From positions 1-64,000 of the forward strand of contig JADJUV010000008.1 of assembly GCA_016716885.1 (NCBI GenBank): 64,000 nucleotides of DNA, read 5' to 3'. Below the pieces are notes generated by a model, which saw only the letters and a program-made list of their open reading frames with translations, did not search any database and was not told where the DNA came from. Shown piece by piece: positions 8,799 through 19,200 of the stretch. Source of the DNA: Candidatus Trichofilum aggregatum. GTDB lineage: Bacteria > Chloroflexota > Anaerolineae > Promineifilales > Promineifilaceae. Every line of letters begins with the position of its first letter. Position 1 is the stretch's first letter. A program made the translations under genes and the position numbers.

Positions 8799-9947
8799 TC
8801 ACTCCCCACGCCGCATCCACAACACCAGCCCCAAAAGCCCGACCAGCAAAACCACCACCACCCCATACGCCGCATGGATACCCACCGCATCGGCCAGGCG
8901 GCCCAGCACCAGGGGCAGGCTGAGAATGGCCGTGCCAGAGGCCAGGGTAGCCCGCGCACTGGCCTGAACGGTGTTATCAGCCGCGGCCGCGAGGGTCAAC
9001 GACAATATCAACGGGTACAATCCGGCTACTCCCAACCCCGCCACAAACAGACCCACCAACGCCACAACCGCTATTTGCCCCTGCCAATAGAGCAAAAAAC
9101 CGGCCGAGGCGGTCAAAACGGAAAGTAATATCATGTTGGCCGGGGCCACGCGTTGCACCAGGCGGCTCACACTCAACCGCCCCACGATCATGGCCACCAG
9201 GAACAGGCTCACCGATTGGGCCGCGGCCGCTTTGTCCAGCCCCATCACCTTTTCCATGTAGTCCGCACTCCAAAAAATGAGGCAAAACTCCACCGAGACG
9301 CCCAGCACCAGGGCCAGCCAATAAAGCCAATATCGCCGGGGCAAGGTAGATGATGGCGTGGGCCGGTCATTTGTAGCGGTCGCCACCCCGGGCGGCCGGT
9401 TACGGCTTAAGCCAGCATAGAGCAAGACAGGCACAACAACCACCAACGCCAGGGCCAGCCGCCACCCCCCAGCGGTTGTAGCAAACCAACCTACGAGCAA
9501 CGGCGCGGCCGCGGACACCACCGAGGCCACCACATTTGATTCGGTCAGAGGGATGGCCCGGTGCTCACCATGTTGTTCCGCCAGAGCCGATGGCACAATC
9601 GCCAGGATAAGTGAACCGACGAGGCCCATAAGGAACGCGGCCGCGATGGTGATCACCGGTGTTCGGCCCACCAACAACAGCAACGCCCCCACCCCCAGAC
9701 CAAAAGCCCCAGCCCACAACGACCACCACCGCCCCAACCAACCAATCACCCAATGCCCACCCAATCCCACCAGCAAAATACCCACGGCAAAGGCCGTAAA
9801 ATGCAAACTGCTAACGGTATAGCTCAGTTCTAGTTCACTCTTCAAAAACGGGGTAATCGGCCCCAGCACGTTCAAACTATAACCGTAAAAAGCCAGTAAC
9901 AGGTACGTCAGCCAGGTAAACCGATCCCGATGAAAGGGTTGTGTCAT
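8799..9947 (-). CDS. MFS transporter
   Basis: 382 residues, 12 predicted membrane helices in two six-helix halves around a hydrophilic central loop (~195-215). The start is supported by TAGGAG before 9947. Four GCGGCCGC sites fall in alanine-rich membrane helices. Divergent from the ArsR-ArsC fusion gene with a shared 226-bp region, so involvement in oxyanion or drug efflux is possible but unproven: MFS subfamily cannot be assigned to arsenic compounds from sequence alone. Confidence 0.85.
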   Translation of the reverse strand: MTQPFHRDRFTWLTYLLLAFYGYSLNVLGPITPFLKSELELSYTVSSLHFTAFAVGILLVGLGGHWVIGWLGRWWSLWAGAFGLGVGALLLLVGRTPVITIAAAFLMGLVGSLILAIVPSALAEQHGEHRAIPLTESNVVASVVSAAAPLLVGWFATTAGGWRLALALVVVVPVLLYAGLSRNRPPGVATATNDRPTPSSTLPRRYWLYWLALVLGVSVEFCLIFWSADYMEKVMGLDKAAAAQSVSLFLVAMIVGRLSVSRLVQRVAPANMILLSVLTASAGFLLYWQGQIAVVALVGLFVAGLGVAGLYPLILSLTLAAAADNTVQASARATLASGTAILSLPLVLGRLADAVGIHAAYGVVVVLLVGLLGLVLWMRRGE

Positions 9948-10137
9948 GGAATTTCTCCTACGAAAATAGGTTTCAAGTTTCAGGTTTCAGGTTTCAAGTT
10001 CCCCTGAGTTCCCACAGTTCCCCTGAGTTCCCCTCTCATGGGAAACTCCTGCAAAATGCGATCCGGCTATTTTCCAGCGAGGTGACAATAAAAGCTATCC
10101 CCTTATTGACCGAAAGGGAATCAGGTGGTAAATTTAC

Positions 10138-10153
10138 ATCAATATAATTTGAT
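10138..10153 (+). promoter_or_regulatory. Putative ArsR operator overlapping a -10 element
   Basis: ATCAA-N6-TTGAT, a perfect dyad whose spacer is TATAAT. This matches the classic ArsR-box pattern and is 20 bp upstream of the ArsR-ArsC start. Binding here would occlude the -10, consistent with autorepression. No strong -35 at 17 bp is visible. Confidence 0.65.
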
Positions 10154-10173
10154 TCAATTTTATTTGGTGCAAA

Positions 10174-10944
10174 ATGACAGTAACAACTGTTTCTCCCGTC
10201 CCGGATTTCCTCAAAATTTTGGCCCATGACCTGCGCTGGCAACTCCTCTCAGTCCTGACCGAAAGTGACCGGCGAGTGCAGGAGTTGGTGGAGACGCTTC
10301 AGCGGCCGCAAAATCTCATCTCCTACCACCTGCGCCAACTACGCACCCACCACCTCGTCCACGAACGGCGCAGCAGTGCCGATGCCCGCGATGTGTACTA
10401 CTCGCTAGACCTGGCCCAACTGCAACGGCTGTACCAGGATAGCGGCGAAGCCTTGCATCCGGCTCTGACCCGTGACAAGCCCCAACCGCAACCAGAAAAC
10501 CTCAGCCCAGAGAGTCCCTCCTACCGGGTGCTCTTCCTGTGCACCCACAACAGCGCCCGCTCCCAACTGGCCGAAGGCATTTTGCGGGCGCAAGGGGGGC
10601 CAGGTATTCAGGTTTTTAGTGCTGGGAGTGAACCGAATGGGGTGAATCCGTTGGCTGTGCACGCGGCCGCGGCCATCGGTCTCGACATCAGCCAGCACCA
10701 ATCCCGTCACCTGGACGAATTCATCGGCCAATCCTTTACTTACATCATCACCGTATGCGACAAAGTGCGTGAGGTGTGTCCCGTTTTCCCCGACGAACCC
10801 CAACAAATACACTGGAGCCTTGCCGATCCGGCCGCCGTTACCGGCTCAGAAGAAGAGCGGTTTCAAGCCTTTCTCCAAACCGCCCGCGAACTCACCACCC
10901 GCATCGGCTACCTACTTTTAATGATGCGCCGTCGCCAAAGCTAG
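10174..10944 (+). CDS. ArsR-type repressor fused to LMW-phosphatase-type arsenate reductase
   Basis: 256 residues. The N-terminal ~95 are a winged-helix ArsR domain (VQELVETLQRPQNLISYHLRQL recognition region); from ~118 onward an arsenate reductase/low-molecular-weight phosphatase domain with the CX5R loop CTHNSARS, conserved HAAAAIGLDIS region, and ITVCDKVREVCPVFP holding two further cysteines, as in thioredoxin-coupled ArsC. This would reduce arsenate to arsenite (family knowledge). No cysteine pair is obvious in the ArsR half, so the inducer site is uncertain. An ArsR-like operator precedes it. No ArsB/ACR3 is visible; the divergent MFS gene could supply export. Two GCGGCCGC copies. Confidence 0.88.
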   Translation: MTVTTVSPVPDFLKILAHDLRWQLLSVLTESDRRVQELVETLQRPQNLISYHLRQLRTHHLVHERRSSADARDVYYSLDLAQLQRLYQDSGEALHPALTRDKPQPQPENLSPESPSYRVLFLCTHNSARSQLAEGILRAQGGPGIQVFSAGSEPNGVNPLAVHAAAAIGLDISQHQSRHLDEFIGQSFTYIITVCDKVREVCPVFPDEPQQIHWSLADPAAVTGSEEERFQAFLQTARELTTRIGYLLLMMRRRQS

Positions 10945-11080
10945 TCAGCTAGTCAGCCAGTCAGCTAGTCAGCTTCAGCCAGTCAGCGAAGTTCCCCGTA
11001 AGATGAAACTCAGGGAAACCAGAGGAACTCGCAACTCTGCCACTCTGCCACTCTGCCACTCTGCTACCCTGCCCCTTCCC
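10943..11080. repeat. AGTCAGC and CACTCTGC repeat arrays
   Basis: Two unrelated short repeats lie back to back: AGTCAGCT/AGTCAGCC units at 10943-10985 and period-8 CACTCTGC units at ~11036-11065. The array fills the 149-bp gap before the phosphoesterase RBS (CAGGAGAC). Confidence 0.75.
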
Positions 11081-11093
11081 CCCAGGAGACCCT

Positions 11094-11819
11094 ATGAACC
11101 AGATAACTATTTTCGGTGATATTCATGCCAATTTGCCCGCCCTGGAAGCGGTGTTAGCCGATATTGACCAGCGGGGGTTGAAGAACCTCTATTGTCTGGG
11201 CGATTTAGTGGGGTATGGAACCTTCCCCAACGAAGTGATCACGGCCATTCGTGAGCGCAACATCCCCACCCTCATGGGCAACTACGATCAGGGCGTGGGG
11301 CAAGACAGCGATGATTGTGGCTGTGCCTACAAAACCGCTGAGGCCAAAGCCCTGGGCGAACGCTCCATCGCCTGGTCGAATGCCCACACCACCCCCGAAA
11401 ACAAACAATATCTACGCCAATTAGCCGAACATATTCCGGTGCAACTCGGCGAACTAAACGTTCTCTTGGTGCATGGCAGTCCCCGACGCATCAACGAATA
11501 TCTATACGAAGACAGGCCCGAAGCCAGTCTGGAACGGCTCTTTGTAGGGCTTGAGGCCGACGTATTGGTTTGTGGGCACACCCACCTGCCCTACCACCGG
11601 GTTTTGGGCAGTGGGCGGCAGGTCATCAATGCCGGTAGTGTGGGCAAACCCAAAGACAACAACCCCCAGGCTGGTTATCTCATTCTCACAGCCAACGGGC
11701 GTGAACTAGAGGCTGAATTTGTGCGCGTCCCCTATGATGTGGAACGAGCCGCCCAAGCCATCGAGGCCACCGATATGCCCAATGCGTTTGCGGAGATGCT
11801 ACGGCTGGGACGTGGATAA
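11094..11819 (+). CDS. Calcineurin-like metallophosphoesterase (YfcE/MJ0936-like)
   Basis: 241 residues with the complete dimetal motif set in order: GDIHAN (residues 8-13), GDLVGYG, GNYDQ (Tyr replaces the usual His of GNHD/E), HGSP and GHTH. The GNYDQ variant occurs in phosphodiesterases of this clade. A good RBS (CAGGAGAC) precedes the ATG. Same strand as the ArsR-ArsC gene but separated by a repeat island, so operon membership is uncertain. Substrate unknown. No GCGGCCGC in the gene. Confidence 0.88.
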   Translation: MNQITIFGDIHANLPALEAVLADIDQRGLKNLYCLGDLVGYGTFPNEVITAIRERNIPTLMGNYDQGVGQDSDDCGCAYKTAEAKALGERSIAWSNAHTTPENKQYLRQLAEHIPVQLGELNVLLVHGSPRRINEYLYEDRPEASLERLFVGLEADVLVCGHTHLPYHRVLGSGRQVINAGSVGKPKDNNPQAGYLILTANGRELEAEFVRVPYDVERAAQAIEATDMPNAFAEMLRLGRG

Positions 11820-11855
11820 GCTGGGCGGCTAAGATACAATTTTGGTAACTATACA

Positions 11856-12193
11856 GCCCCTCACCCTAACCCTCTCCCCAGGGAGAGGGTTAGGGTGAGG
11901 GGCAGCCATTGCCTATGCTCATTCCACGCTCTGCGTGGGGATGAGGTGGGAAGATCCATCCCCCTACCCCCTTCCCGTTGGGAAGGGGGAAACACCAGGC
12001 GTGCCGGTTTTCGAGCGCGATGACGCGCTCGAAAACCGGCACGTAAAGTTCCCCTGGCCCAGGGGGTAGGGGGGGGGCCATTACCCGGCGATTCAAAACC
12101 GTGGGGATGAGGTGGGGCTTGCGACAAACCGAAACGCCAGTCTCACTTTCGTAATGTGTGACGAGTTTCCAGTCTCCGGTAGGTTATTTAATT
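11856..12193. repeat. Composite palindromic element with conserved end motif
   Basis: Contains a perfect 23-bp hairpin with 2-nt loop (11856-11878/11881-11903), a CCCTTCCC/GGGAAGGG region, a perfect 19-bp hairpin (12001-12019/12024-12042) and a CCCAGGGGG region, then ends with AGTCTCCGGTAGGTTATTT at 12171. The order of modules and the end motif match the element at 21659-21951. No gene in 11820-12330. Confidence 0.7.
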
Positions 12194-12330
12194 TTCGTTC
12201 TTGAGAGATTTCCAGAGGTTGTCCAAATTTTCGCCAGAGTCGAGTTAGTCGTTACAATCTCACGCAAAAGACGCCAAGAAAACTCCTTGGCGCTTTTTAC
12301 ACCTTAGCCTGACACAACGATACCCTCATC

Positions 12331-13995
12331 ATGAAACCACACACCTTTTTCCTTGTCACTTTGTTGATTATTACTCTGCTGGCTTGTGGTGGTAGTGTGG
12401 CACTGCCCACGCCAGAAGCGGCTCCCCTGGTAACAACCACCGCTCCGGCGGACACCGCGGCCGCAACCGTCCCATTCTCACCCACCCCCGACAGCGCGGC
12501 CGCATCCGGCACCGGTTTCCTGCGTGTGCAAGGGACAGACGTTGTAGACGGGACAGGGCAACCCATCCGGTTGCGCGGCATCAACATGGACACGTATTAC
12601 TACAGCTATGTGTGGGACGCGGCCGCACCATCCCAATACGCCACCCAAGCCGACATCCAATTCCTGGCCGACCTGGGGGCCAACGTCATCCGCCTGGCCC
12701 TGCACTGGCAATATTTCGAGACTGGCCTGGGGTATGAACTGATTGACAGCTACCTGGCGTGGTGTGAGCAGGTGGGCATTTACGTCATCCTGGACATGCA
12801 CGTTGTCCCACCAGAAATTGACATTCTGGAAAGCCGGATATGGGATGATCCCGCCGCCCAACAGCAGTTCATTGAGTTATGGGTCGAGATTGCCGCCCGT
12901 TATGCCGATCATCCGCACATCGCCGGGTACGATTTGTACAACGAACCGGCCCCGGATGAGGCCGGGCAATGGTGGGCACTGGCGGAACAGAGCGCGGCCG
13001 CGATTCGCACCGTAGACAACAACCACATCCTCTTTGTGGAAAACCCCCTCAGCGCCGACTGGGCCTTCCGCCTCATCCCCGATGCCAACGTCGTTTACTC
13101 CTACCACGATTACACCCCGTTCCTCGTCAGCCATGCCGGAGCCGATTGGGTGGGCGATTCCCCCATGCCGGTCACCTTCCACTACCCCGGCCCGGTCATC
13201 GAAGCGACGGAATGGGCGGATTGGTCTCAGGACGCGACCCAATTCACCGACGCAACCGCCGACTGGCTCTACTGGGACAGCGGCCCACTCACCGTGCCCG
13301 AAGGAGTCGAATTTGCCACCCTCAAACCAAACGTCTGGGGCAATGTCGGTCAGGTCTGGTTCGATGATATGGAACTCAGCCACAACGGCGTCCCCCAGGC
13401 CGTCTTCAATCCGGACATGGAAAAAGCATCCGTGGATGATGCCAGCCAACCGGCCAACTGGCATTTCTGGAGCGACACCGGTTACACCGGCACGTGGAGC
13501 AATGAAGCGGCCCACAGCGGTGCATACAGCCTGAAAATCAGCGGCACGGGGGATGGATTTGGCATCTGGACCCAATCAGAATGGGTGATGATCCAACCGC
13601 TCTTTCCGGTGCAGGCTGGGGATACGCTCCAGGTGCGCGGCTGGTTTCTGGCCCCGGAGAACAACGGCGGCGGCATCTCGTTGGGGGTGGATTATCTCAA
13701 TGGCGTCTACAGCGCTTACGACCGCACCCGCTTACAGGCCGATATTCAACCTTATCTGGATTGGGCGGCCGCGAACCAGGTGCCCCTTTTGGTGGGGGAG
13801 TTTGGAGCGATGGCGACAGCCCCCGGCAACTCCCGCAACAATCTGATCGCCGACAAAATCAGCCTGATGAACGAAGCCGGGTTGCACTGGACCCTGTGGA
13901 CGTATCGCGCCCTCACCCCCAATTTTGGGTTGTACACCGGGGAACAGTTGGATGAGGGTCTGGCGGGAATTTTGCGTCTGGGATTGAGCCAGTAG
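12331..13995 (+). CDS. GH5-like glycoside hydrolase lipoprotein with inserted beta-sandwich domain
   Basis: 554 residues. A lipoprotein signal (hydrophobic h-region ending LLACGG) and a Thr/Ala/Pro-rich linker (~25-65) precede a GH5 TIM barrel: RLRGINMD, the acid/base Glu near residue 204 in YDLYNEP, YSYHDY, and the nucleophile Glu near 489 in LLVGEFGA. Between YSYHDY and the nucleophile strand about 190 residues (roughly 275-460) resemble a carbohydrate-binding beta-sandwich (VWFDDMELSHNG, SGAYSLKISG, VQAGDTLQVRGWF), i.e. a domain inserted inside the barrel. Likely acts on beta-glucans or mannans at the cell surface; specificity unknown. Five GCGGCCGC copies, all read Ala-Ala-Ala. Confidence 0.85.
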   Translation: MKPHTFFLVTLLIITLLACGGSVALPTPEAAPLVTTTAPADTAAATVPFSPTPDSAAASGTGFLRVQGTDVVDGTGQPIRLRGINMDTYYYSYVWDAAAPSQYATQADIQFLADLGANVIRLALHWQYFETGLGYELIDSYLAWCEQVGIYVILDMHVVPPEIDILESRIWDDPAAQQQFIELWVEIAARYADHPHIAGYDLYNEPAPDEAGQWWALAEQSAAAIRTVDNNHILFVENPLSADWAFRLIPDANVVYSYHDYTPFLVSHAGADWVGDSPMPVTFHYPGPVIEATEWADWSQDATQFTDATADWLYWDSGPLTVPEGVEFATLKPNVWGNVGQVWFDDMELSHNGVPQAVFNPDMEKASVDDASQPANWHFWSDTGYTGTWSNEAAHSGAYSLKISGTGDGFGIWTQSEWVMIQPLFPVQAGDTLQVRGWFLAPENNGGGISLGVDYLNGVYSAYDRTRLQADIQPYLDWAAANQVPLLVGEFGAMATAPGNSRNNLIADKISLMNEAGLHWTLWTYRALTPNFGLYTGEQLDEGLAGILRLGLSQ

Positions 13996-14005
13996 GGAGA
14001 CGGCT

Positions 14006-14167
14006 GATAAGCTCGCGGCCGCGTTACAACAAATCCAGACCGACAAACGGATGTGGCATGAGGCCGGGGTAGTGGGTAAAACCATTCGGGAAGAGGACGG
14101 CATAGGCCGGGCAGTGGCCGTTATCGAAGCCTACGCCAGAGAGAAAGTAAAGCCTGCAAGGCTATAA
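14006..14167 (+). pseudogene. C-terminal remnant of a COG1819-like glycosyltransferase
   Basis: The frame from 14006 to the stop at 14165 gives 53 residues (KLAAALQQIQTDKRMW, then AGVVGKTIREEDGIGRAV and VIEAYAREK) that look like the last helices of a UDP-glycosyltransferase/sterol glucosyltransferase. An in-frame stop lies just upstream at 13985 and no nucleotide-sugar site is present. It is an orphan fragment abutting the GH5 gene, left by a deletion; GCGGCCGC lies at its 5' edge. Confidence 0.5.
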
Positions 14168-14198
14168 TTGTTCTGGTTAACAGAGTATACTATCTTCC

Positions 14199-14750
14199 AT
14201 GATGAATCCACCCCCTGACCTGTTCACCCCCCGTTTGCGGCTGCGCCCTTTTACACAGGACGACGCGGCCGCGGTGCAAACCCTCGCTGGCAACCCGGCC
14301 ATTGCCGAGATGACACTCAACATACCGCACCCGTACCCGGACGACGCGGCCGCGGAATGGATCAGCACCCACGCCGATAACTGGCAACAGGGGCGCAGTG
14401 TCACCTACGCCATCACCCTGCGTGAAGATGACACCCTACTCGGTTGCATCAGCCTGGGCTTTCACCCCCGCCAGGAGATGGCCGAGATGGGGTATTGGCT
14501 GGGCCAACCTTACTGGAACCTGGGCTATGGCACGGAAGCGGCCGCGGCCCTGATTGAGTTCGGCTTTAACCAGCTAAACCTGAACCGTATCTACGCCTAT
14601 CACCTGCCCCGTAACCCCGCTTCTGGTCGCATCATGCAAAAAATCGGCATGACCTACGAAGGGCTGCTGCGCCAGGCCGCCAAAAAAGGTGACACCTTCG
14701 AGGATTTGATCCTCTACGCCATCCTGCGCGAAGATTTCCTGCCTGATTAA
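14199..14750 (+). CDS. GNAT acetyltransferase (RimJ/RimL-like)
   Basis: 183 residues with the RimJ/L opening TPRLRLRPFTQDDAAAV, central strands with GCISLGFHP, the acetyl-CoA loop WNLGYGTEAA and a C-terminal LNRIYAYHLPRNPASGRIMQKIGM (read as separate motifs). Members acetylate ribosomal protein N-termini, small amines or antibiotics; the substrate here is not predictable. The 32-bp upstream contains TATACT as a possible -10. Three GCGGCCGC sites. Confidence 0.85.
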   Translation: MMNPPPDLFTPRLRLRPFTQDDAAAVQTLAGNPAIAEMTLNIPHPYPDDAAAEWISTHADNWQQGRSVTYAITLREDDTLLGCISLGFHPRQEMAEMGYWLGQPYWNLGYGTEAAAALIEFGFNQLNLNRIYAYHLPRNPASGRIMQKIGMTYEGLLRQAAKKGDTFEDLILYAILREDFLPD

Positions 14751-14768
14751 CCCCTACTCCCCCCGCTC

Positions 14769-15153
14769 GTAGTGACGGCTTTAGCGGGCCGGGCTAAAGC
14801 CGTCACTACAAACCAATACCCAAACAACCTTCCCCGTTCGTAGTAACCAGGGATTCTTCGCTCCGAAGACTTCGCTCAGAATGACAATTCAGCGCTTTAG
14901 TGTATTACCCAAACAAATAATGAACATTCATAGCGAGCAGTCTCAAGCGGCTAAAGCCGTCACTACAAACCAATACCCAAACAACCTTCCCGCTGATAGG
15001 CTGAACACGTTTGCTATACTGGCAACGGACATAATCTGACGTTTTTTCGCCCCGTCTCCCCCTCGCTTTGTCTCCGCGTCGAGTATAACTAGCACTCCCC
15101 GTTCGTAGTGACCGCTTTAGCGGGCCATCTCAACCGGCTAAAGCCGTCACTAC
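14769..15153. repeat. GTAGTGACGGCTTTAGC palindromic repeat cluster
   Basis: Three copies: perfect 17-bp arms with 7-nt loop at 14769-14785/14793-14809; a half copy at ~14949-14966; near-perfect arms at 15105-15121/15137-15153. The sequence after the first two (AAACCAATACCCAAACAACC) is also duplicated. Between them lies a different dispersed phrase (GGATTCTTCGCTCCG at ~14850). This 574-bp gap has no gene. Confidence 0.8.
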
Positions 15154-15324
15154 GAACCAAGAGGTGTGATACGCCTTGCAAATACCGATAAAAACTGTGC
15201 AAATAGTTGACAAAATATTGCAACCCTGTTATCATATCCACATTGGGGAGCAAAACCACCCACAAACAAACGAGAGGGGCCAACCACCATCAGCCCTTCA
15301 TTATTCAAAAAAGAGGCAAAGGGA

Positions 15325-16108
15325 ATGTCTGACAACATCATTATTCGCGCCAATGGCGTTAAGAAAACCTACAACACCGGCAAAGTGATTGTCCAGGCTC
15401 TAAAAGGGCTGGACTTAAACGTGAAAAGAAGGCGAAATGGTCGCCATCATGGGGCCATCTGGTTGTGGCAAAACCACCCTGCTCAACACCCTCTCCGGCC
15501 TGGACGCCATTGACGAAGGGGTGATCGAAATTGGCGGCCGCGACCTGGCCCAGATGACCGACAAAGAGCGCACCGCCTACCGCGCCGCCAACATGGGGTT
15601 CGTCTTCCAGTTTTACAACCTGTTACCCGTCCTCAGCGCCATCGAAAACGTGGAAATGCCTTTGCTCCTCGACTACACCAGCCGTATCAAGGCCAAAGAG
15701 GCCCGCAAAATGGCCCAAGAAGCATTGGTAGCGGTGGGGCTGGGGGAGCAAAGTGAACAACGCCCCACCGAGCTTTCCGGTGGTCAGCAACAGCGTGTGA
15801 CCATCGCCCGCGCCCTGGTCAACAAACCGGCGATTGTCTGGGCGGACGAACCCACCGGCGACCTGGACAGCCGCACCTCGCAGGAAATCATGGATTTGAT
15901 GCGCCGCCTGAACCGGGAAAATGGGCAAACCTTTGTCATCGTGACCCATTCCCAGGAGATTGGCGACCAATGTGACCGCATTGTGTGGATGAAAGACGGT
16001 TATGTGGTCAATGAAGGGCATGAACAGCCCGCGGCCGCGCCCGTTATCACCATCCCCCAAACCAATGGGTACGGGGTCAGCCTCGTCCCGGCTATGCAAC
16101 CGGCGTAG
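15325..16108 (+). CDS. MacB/LolD-type ABC ATPase (one-base frameshift)
   Basis: The N-terminus IIIRANGVKKTYNTGK VIVQALKGLDLNV is in one frame and the rest, from GEMVAIMGPSGCGKTT, in another. One extra A in the AAAA run at 15424-15427 accounts for it, giving ~260 residues when repaired. Walker A GPSGCGKTT, Q-loop FQFYNLLP, signature ELSGGQQQRV, Walker B VWADEPTGDLD and H-loop VTHSQE are all intact. Pairs with the FtsX/MacB permease 100 bp downstream. Sequencing indel is the simplest explanation. Two GCGGCCGC sites. Confidence 0.85.
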
Positions 16109-16207
16109 AAACGTGTTGCGTGGTGTGTGGTCTCGGAGTAACGCACCACGCACCCTTCCACCCATAACAACATTCCCGTTTCCCCTCTTTTCCTGGACTA
16201 AATCATT

Positions 16208-19200
16208 ATGGATACTATTTTTGGTGTGCCCGCTGACACCCTCATGTTTATGCTGTTAGGGCTACTGGCCCTGATTTTTCTGGGCGTCGGTCTGACCGCC
16301 GTTCGTTACCCCTTACCCTTCCGCCTGGGCATTCGTAACATCCCCCGGCGCAAATCACAAACCATGCTCATCGTGGTAGGGCTGGCCCTTTCCACCCTGA
16401 TCATCACCAGTGCCCTGGGCATTGGCGACACCATCAACTACTCGGTCAAGGTGCAGGTGTATGACGACCTGGGGGCCATTGACGAGGAGATCAGCCCGGT
16501 GGCGGCAGAAGCGGCCGCGGGCTTTAGCTTTAGTGCCGCCCCCAACACCGAAACCGACACGGCCCAATGGTTCGCGGCCGCAACCGCCGACGACGTCGCT
16601 ACCCTGGTAGATGGTGAAACCCTGGACGCGGCCGCGCCCGTTATCATCCAAACCCTGCCCGTCTTCAACAGCGCCAGCAACCTCTCCGAAGCCGCTGTCG
16701 CCATTCGGGGGCTGGGTGAGGTGACCGGCGACGGGTTGGCCTTGCCCGCTGGCGTGACCGACCTGGCTGATGACGAACTACTCGTAAATGAAACACTGGC
16801 CGAAGCCTTAGACGTGAACATCGGCGATGAACTGTTACTGGTCAAGGGCATTCCGACCCCCTTTACCGTGGCGGGCATCGTGCCAGATGGTGAACTGGCT
16901 GGGGGCACCGCGGCCATCATCTGGACATTGGCCCAGGCGCAAACCTTCTTTGCCCAACCTGACCAGATTACGGCCATCCTTGTCTCGAACGTGGGCGACC
17001 GGGAAACGGGTGTGGACCTGACCGAATCTGCCGTTACCCGGCTGGAAACGGTGACGGGTGATTTGCTGGTGAACACGGTGAAGCTGGATCAACTGGACGC
17101 GGCCGCGAGCAGTGCCTCGTTCATCACCACCCTGTTTGTCACCTTCGGCACCTTCTCCATCTTCAGCGGCATCCTGCTCATCTTCCTCATCTTCTCCGTC
17201 CTGGCCGCCGAGCGTAAATCCGAACTGGGCATGAGCCGGGCCGTGGGGTTACAACGGAGCGACCTCATCCGCCAGTTTGTGAGCGAAGGGTTGGCCTACA
17301 ACTTTATGGCCTCAGCCGTGGGTGCTCTGTTGGGGGTGGGCGCGGCCATGCTTTTGGCTCAGGGCATCGCCAGTTTGCTGGATAACAGCACCCTCAACAT
17401 CATTCCTCGGGTGAGCCTGCGCTCCGCCCTGATTGGTTACAGCCTGGGGTTGGTCATCACCTTTGCCACCGTCAGCATTTCCGCCATCCGCATCAGCCGG
17501 GTCAACATCATCGCCGCCATCCGCGACCTGAACCTGCCCACCCTGCCCCGCGAAAGCCAATGGGTACTGTTTTTGCATCCGTTTATTGTCTGGCAAGCGG
17601 CCGCGACGAAAGCGGGCAAGGGCAACGGCCGCGAAGCCATCCGCCTCTTCCTGCTGGCTGGCCCCAAAGCCATCCTTAACTTCTGGGGCGGCCTGTTGGC
17701 TCGTGGCCCTGTGTTGTTACTATTGGGTTATGCCTTCGCCTACATCGGCGTCAACGTGGCGGAACAAATTGGCGTGTATGGCATGGGCGTCTCCCTGTTT
17801 ATCATTGGCCTGGGGCAACTGATGAACTGGTTGCGTGTGCCAGAACGACTCGCCTACTCCTTTGTGGGGCTGGGGCTGATTCTGTACTGGGCCTTGCCGA
17901 CCCGGAGCGCGGGCGCCTTGGCCGACCTGGGCAGTAACCCTGGCGATTTCTTCATCAGTGGGCTGTTTCTGGTGGGTGGGGCGATTGTGCTCTTCCTCTT
18001 CAACGCCGATGCCCTGCTGAATCTGTTTGCCGGACTGTTGGGCAGTTTTGGCCGCCTGCTACCGGTGGCCCGGGTCGCCATTGCCTACCCGGTGATGAAC
18101 AAAGGGCGCACCGCCACCACCCTGGCGATGTTCAGCCTGATTATCTTCACGCTGGTCAGCACGATTACCATCACCAACACCTTCAGCAACTTCCTCGACC
18201 CCATCGCCGGGTCGGGTGATTATGATGTGTTGGTACAGGCCAATCCGTTTAACCCCATTAGCGTGGCAGACCTGGAAACGGCGATTGAGACGTTGGTGGC
18301 GGATGGCGACATCAGTGCGCCGGAGACGGTCGCGGCCGCAACGTTTGGCCCCGTCAAAGCACAAAGTCCGGAGATGGACGCGGCCGCGTCTTATCTCATC
18401 AATGGCGTAGATGAAACCTTCTTCGCCACCCACCGGTTGGAACTGGGCGGCTGGGTTGAGGGGTATGAGTCAGCAGAAGAGGTGTGGGCGGCCGTGCAAA
18501 ACGACGCCAGTCTCATACTGATTGATGATTTCTCCGTAGATCGGGGGGGCGACCCGACGGCGCAACGGAATGATGAGGCGTTTGCCGTGACCAGCATCAG
18601 CGCGGCCGGGGGCCGTTTCGACCCGGTAACCATCAGCCTCACCGGGCTGGATGGCGTAGAACACGAGTTTACGATTATCGGGGTGATCAGCTCCGCCCCT
18701 AACTTCTTTGGGGCAACGATGAATGAGGACGCGGCCGCGTTGTTGGGTTATGAACAGCCCAACCGGTTTTTCTTGCGCCTGCCAGAGGGGGATTCGGCTC
18801 GTGCGGCCGCGAACGCCATCGAAGGTGAGTTCAGCCGCAGTGGGTTACAAACTTCCCTACCCAAAGAGCAGTTAGAAGCCAGCCGCGCCTCCGTGCGTAG
18901 CATCTTCTACCTCATCCAGGGGTTCATCGGCCTGGGGTTGCTCATCGGCATTGCCGCGCTGGGGGTAGTCACCATCCGCGCCGTCGTGGAGCGTCGCCAG
19001 CAGATTGGTGTGCTACGGGCCATCGGCTTCAGCCAGGGCATGGTGCAAAATGTGTTCCTGTTCGAGGGCATCTTTGTCACCGGGTTGGCAGCGGTGATTG
19101 GTTACGGTCTGGCCCTGACCTTCTCTTACAACCTCTACCTGCAAGTGGCCGCCGAACAAGGGCTGGCGTTCTTGCCACCGTGGGGGACATTGGCGGGCAT

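Noticed and set aside
12877..13575. Open frame antisense to GH5
   Set aside because: GH5 catalytic motifs and signal peptide support the plus strand; the antisense is a GC-rich shadow.
14769..15153. tRNA or structured RNA gene
   Set aside because: Stems are simple palindromic repeats with no cloverleaf, T-loop or CCA end; no tRNA was recognised anywhere in the window.
15421..15430. Programmed frameshift in the MacB ATPase
   Set aside because: The site is a plain AAAA run without a heptameric slippery site or following stem; a sequencing indel is simpler.
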